Translations under genes and position numbers: made by a program | From: Mytilus californianus | Lineage: Eukaryota > Mollusca > Bivalvia > Mytilida > Mytilidae | Direction: 5' to 3' | Length of the DNA stretch: 64,000 nt | NCBI RefSeq assembly: GCF_021869535.1 | Contig: NW_026262690.1 | Coordinates: forward strand, 61,512,995 to 61,576,994 | Notes under the pieces: generated by a model | Told to the model about the DNA's origin: nothing | Seen by the model: the letters and a program-made list of their open reading frames with translations, nothing else | Databases searched by the model: none | Shown here: one piece after another, positions 62,580 through 64,000 of the stretch | Layout: each line of letters starts with the position of its first letter | How positions within the stretch are numbered: position 1 is the stretch's first letter

Positions 62580-62782
62580 TACTGTGGATTCATTTATTTT
62601 CGTGGGTACCAATTTTCGTGGATTGATGAAAACTTGTATTTTTGTGGACATTTAATTTCGTGGTTTTGCCCATGTCTGCATACAACCTTATGGAAAATCT
62701 GTAATTCGTTGAACATTTAAATTCATGGTTCACATGTACCTACGAAAATTGGTATCCAACGAATAACAATGGATCCACAGTA
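62580..62782. mobile_element. MITE, TACTGTGGATTC family, copy 3
   Basis: TACTGTGGATTCATTTATTT at the left and AATGGATCCACAGTA at the right. The inverted arms extend through GGGTACCAATTTTCGTGG and CGAAAATTGGTATCCAACG, about 43 bp. It is the best-preserved of three copies. Confidence 0.8.
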
Positions 62783-62829
62783 TGTAGTTTTTGAATCAGC
62801 TGTAAGGAATGTTGGTGCATGTGTCTAAC

Positions 62830-63660
62830 AGGTCTTGTAAGACCATGACCTATTTTTGTTAGTCAGGAAAATGGTCTAATTAACCATTTTTGGAGTGTAA
62901 AAAATTCTTTGGATGTTTTAGATAATAAACGTGCTTTTGATGGTCCTTTTGATTCAGTTGAAAGTTTTGACTTTTCCACTCTTTACACTACACTTCCACC
63001 CAATCTTATCAAACAATGATTTTCTATCCCTATTGTTAATTTTTCTGTTTTAGACAGTGATGTTCCTCTGGCACCATCTTACGGTGTTTATATATCCCAA
63101 CTTGTTCGTTATGCCCGTGTTTGTAGTGATGTTTTGGATTTCAATGAGCCTAATCTTTGTATTACTGGTAAATTATTAAGTCAGGGATTTTGTTACCACA
63201 AGTTACTTAAAACCTTTACTAAATTCTTCCATAGATACAAAGAGTTGGTTGCATGTTTGGCTGTAGTGTACCTGTAAAAAACTTATTTCAGAATGAATCG
63301 CACATCCTAAATTTTACAGTGACATATTTTACCAAGTCCAGAAATTTATATATGATCCAGGTAAACTTATCAATCCTTTAAATAAACTTATTCTAAAAGG
63401 TTACCAATTCAACACTGTAATCATGGTTATTAGATCTTTGAATATTGTTTTTATTGGTATAAATATTGATTTTGTTATCTGTAAATTAAAACCATACTAA
63501 ATAGTTTTGTTATACATTATATGTCTTTAACCGGTCTACAATCTGTCGATTTTGGCATTGCACAAGGTCATGTTTTTCTCTGACTGTTAATGATGTCTTT
63601 ACACTAACTCCATTGGTGTTGGATGTGTACTAATTGATATTTTAGTCTTAGATACATGAT
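62830..63660 (+). pseudogene. Penelope-like reverse transcriptase remnant
   Basis: A plus-strand reading with stops contains FDSVESFDFSTLYTTLP, then after a TGA YGVYISQLVRYARVCSDV and ITGKLLSQGFCYHKLLKTFT. These resemble the DFSTLYTTLPH and ISQLVRYARVC blocks of Penelope-like reverse transcriptases. The normal stretch between them, including the YADD region, is missing, so the copy has an internal deletion. Assignment to that order rests on remembered motif similarity. Confidence 0.55.
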
Positions 63661-64000
63661 TTTTTTTATAGTTGTTATTGGCTTTGAACTAGCTGTCAGT
63701 AACTGCGAGGACTCTCAGATCTGTACTTAGTATCCTTTTTGTTGTAAGTGATGAGGGATGGATAAATATCCTGCCACTTCCCTTCTGTTTATGTTTGATG
63801 TTTTTCTCCTTTGTATTGATCTGATGAGTTAAGCCTTTTTCAACTGATTTTTATAGTTTGTTCTTATGTTGTGCTGTTACACCACTGTCCCAGGTTAGGT
63901 GGAGGGTTGAACGCTCACAAAATGCTTAACTCCGCCACATTCTTTATGTGCCTGTCCCAAGTCAAGAGCCTGTAGTTCAGTGGTTGTCGTTAGCATGGTT
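63655..64000 (+). mobile_element. 3' tail following the Penelope-like remnant
   Basis: GGCTTTGAACTAGCTGTCAG, CTGATGAGTTAAGCC, CACCACTGTCCCAGGTTAGG: the same tail as 2262-2710. Directly downstream of the reverse transcriptase remnant and cut by the window edge. Confidence 0.65.

Overview
The window is animal nuclear DNA. Its three protein genes have short exons, GT-AG introns and A+T-rich introns packed with transposons. The mix of tRNA-derived SINEs, tandem-repeat elements ending in hairpins, MITEs and non-LTR retrotransposons suggests a bivalve mollusc, most likely a marine mussel. That assignment is an inference from repeat content and could not be checked by database search.

Layout. (1) 1-12851, minus strand: most of a cytoplasmic tryptophanyl-tRNA synthetase gene (WARS1). 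Six coding exons carry the HIGH-type (HLGH) and KMSAS motifs; the 3' end lies off the left edge. (2) 13.0-20.9 kb: a retrotransposon graveyard with an APE-type LINE on the minus strand (13587-19856). It is broken by a 2.9 kb satellite-bearing element inserted in reverse-transcriptase motif A, and the 3' end of a second LINE follows. (3) 21784-26182, plus strand: a complete five-exon WDR25 gene (538 aa), whose first intron appears to use a GC donor. (4) 26.2-34.5 kb: intergenic repeats, then about 4.6 kb of A+T-rich DNA that may be the atlastin 3' UTR. (5) 34569-57036, minus strand: eleven coding exons of atlastin, the dynamin-like GTPase that fuses ER membranes. The N-terminal P-loop exon(s) lie beyond the right edge or were not found. 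(6) 57-64 kb: presumed 5' intron of atlastin, with a SINE, MITEs and a decayed Penelope-like reverse transcriptase.

The three genes are unrelated housekeeping genes (translation, a WD40 protein, ER shape) and show no operon-like logic.

The most unusual content is a set of at least six non-autonomous repeat families with unrelated sequences but one plan. Each has a short 5' hairpin, then a GC-rich motif, then usually tandem units of about 130-170 bp, a GGACG-rich microsatellite, and a 3' hairpin whose outer arm is the inverted 5' motif, followed by a TAAAA-like tail. A 300 bp copy at 37143-37443 looks like the minimal form. A 40 bp stretch of the atlastin transmembrane exon is also duplicated perfectly in an intron of the same gene (37690-37729 and 39069-39108).
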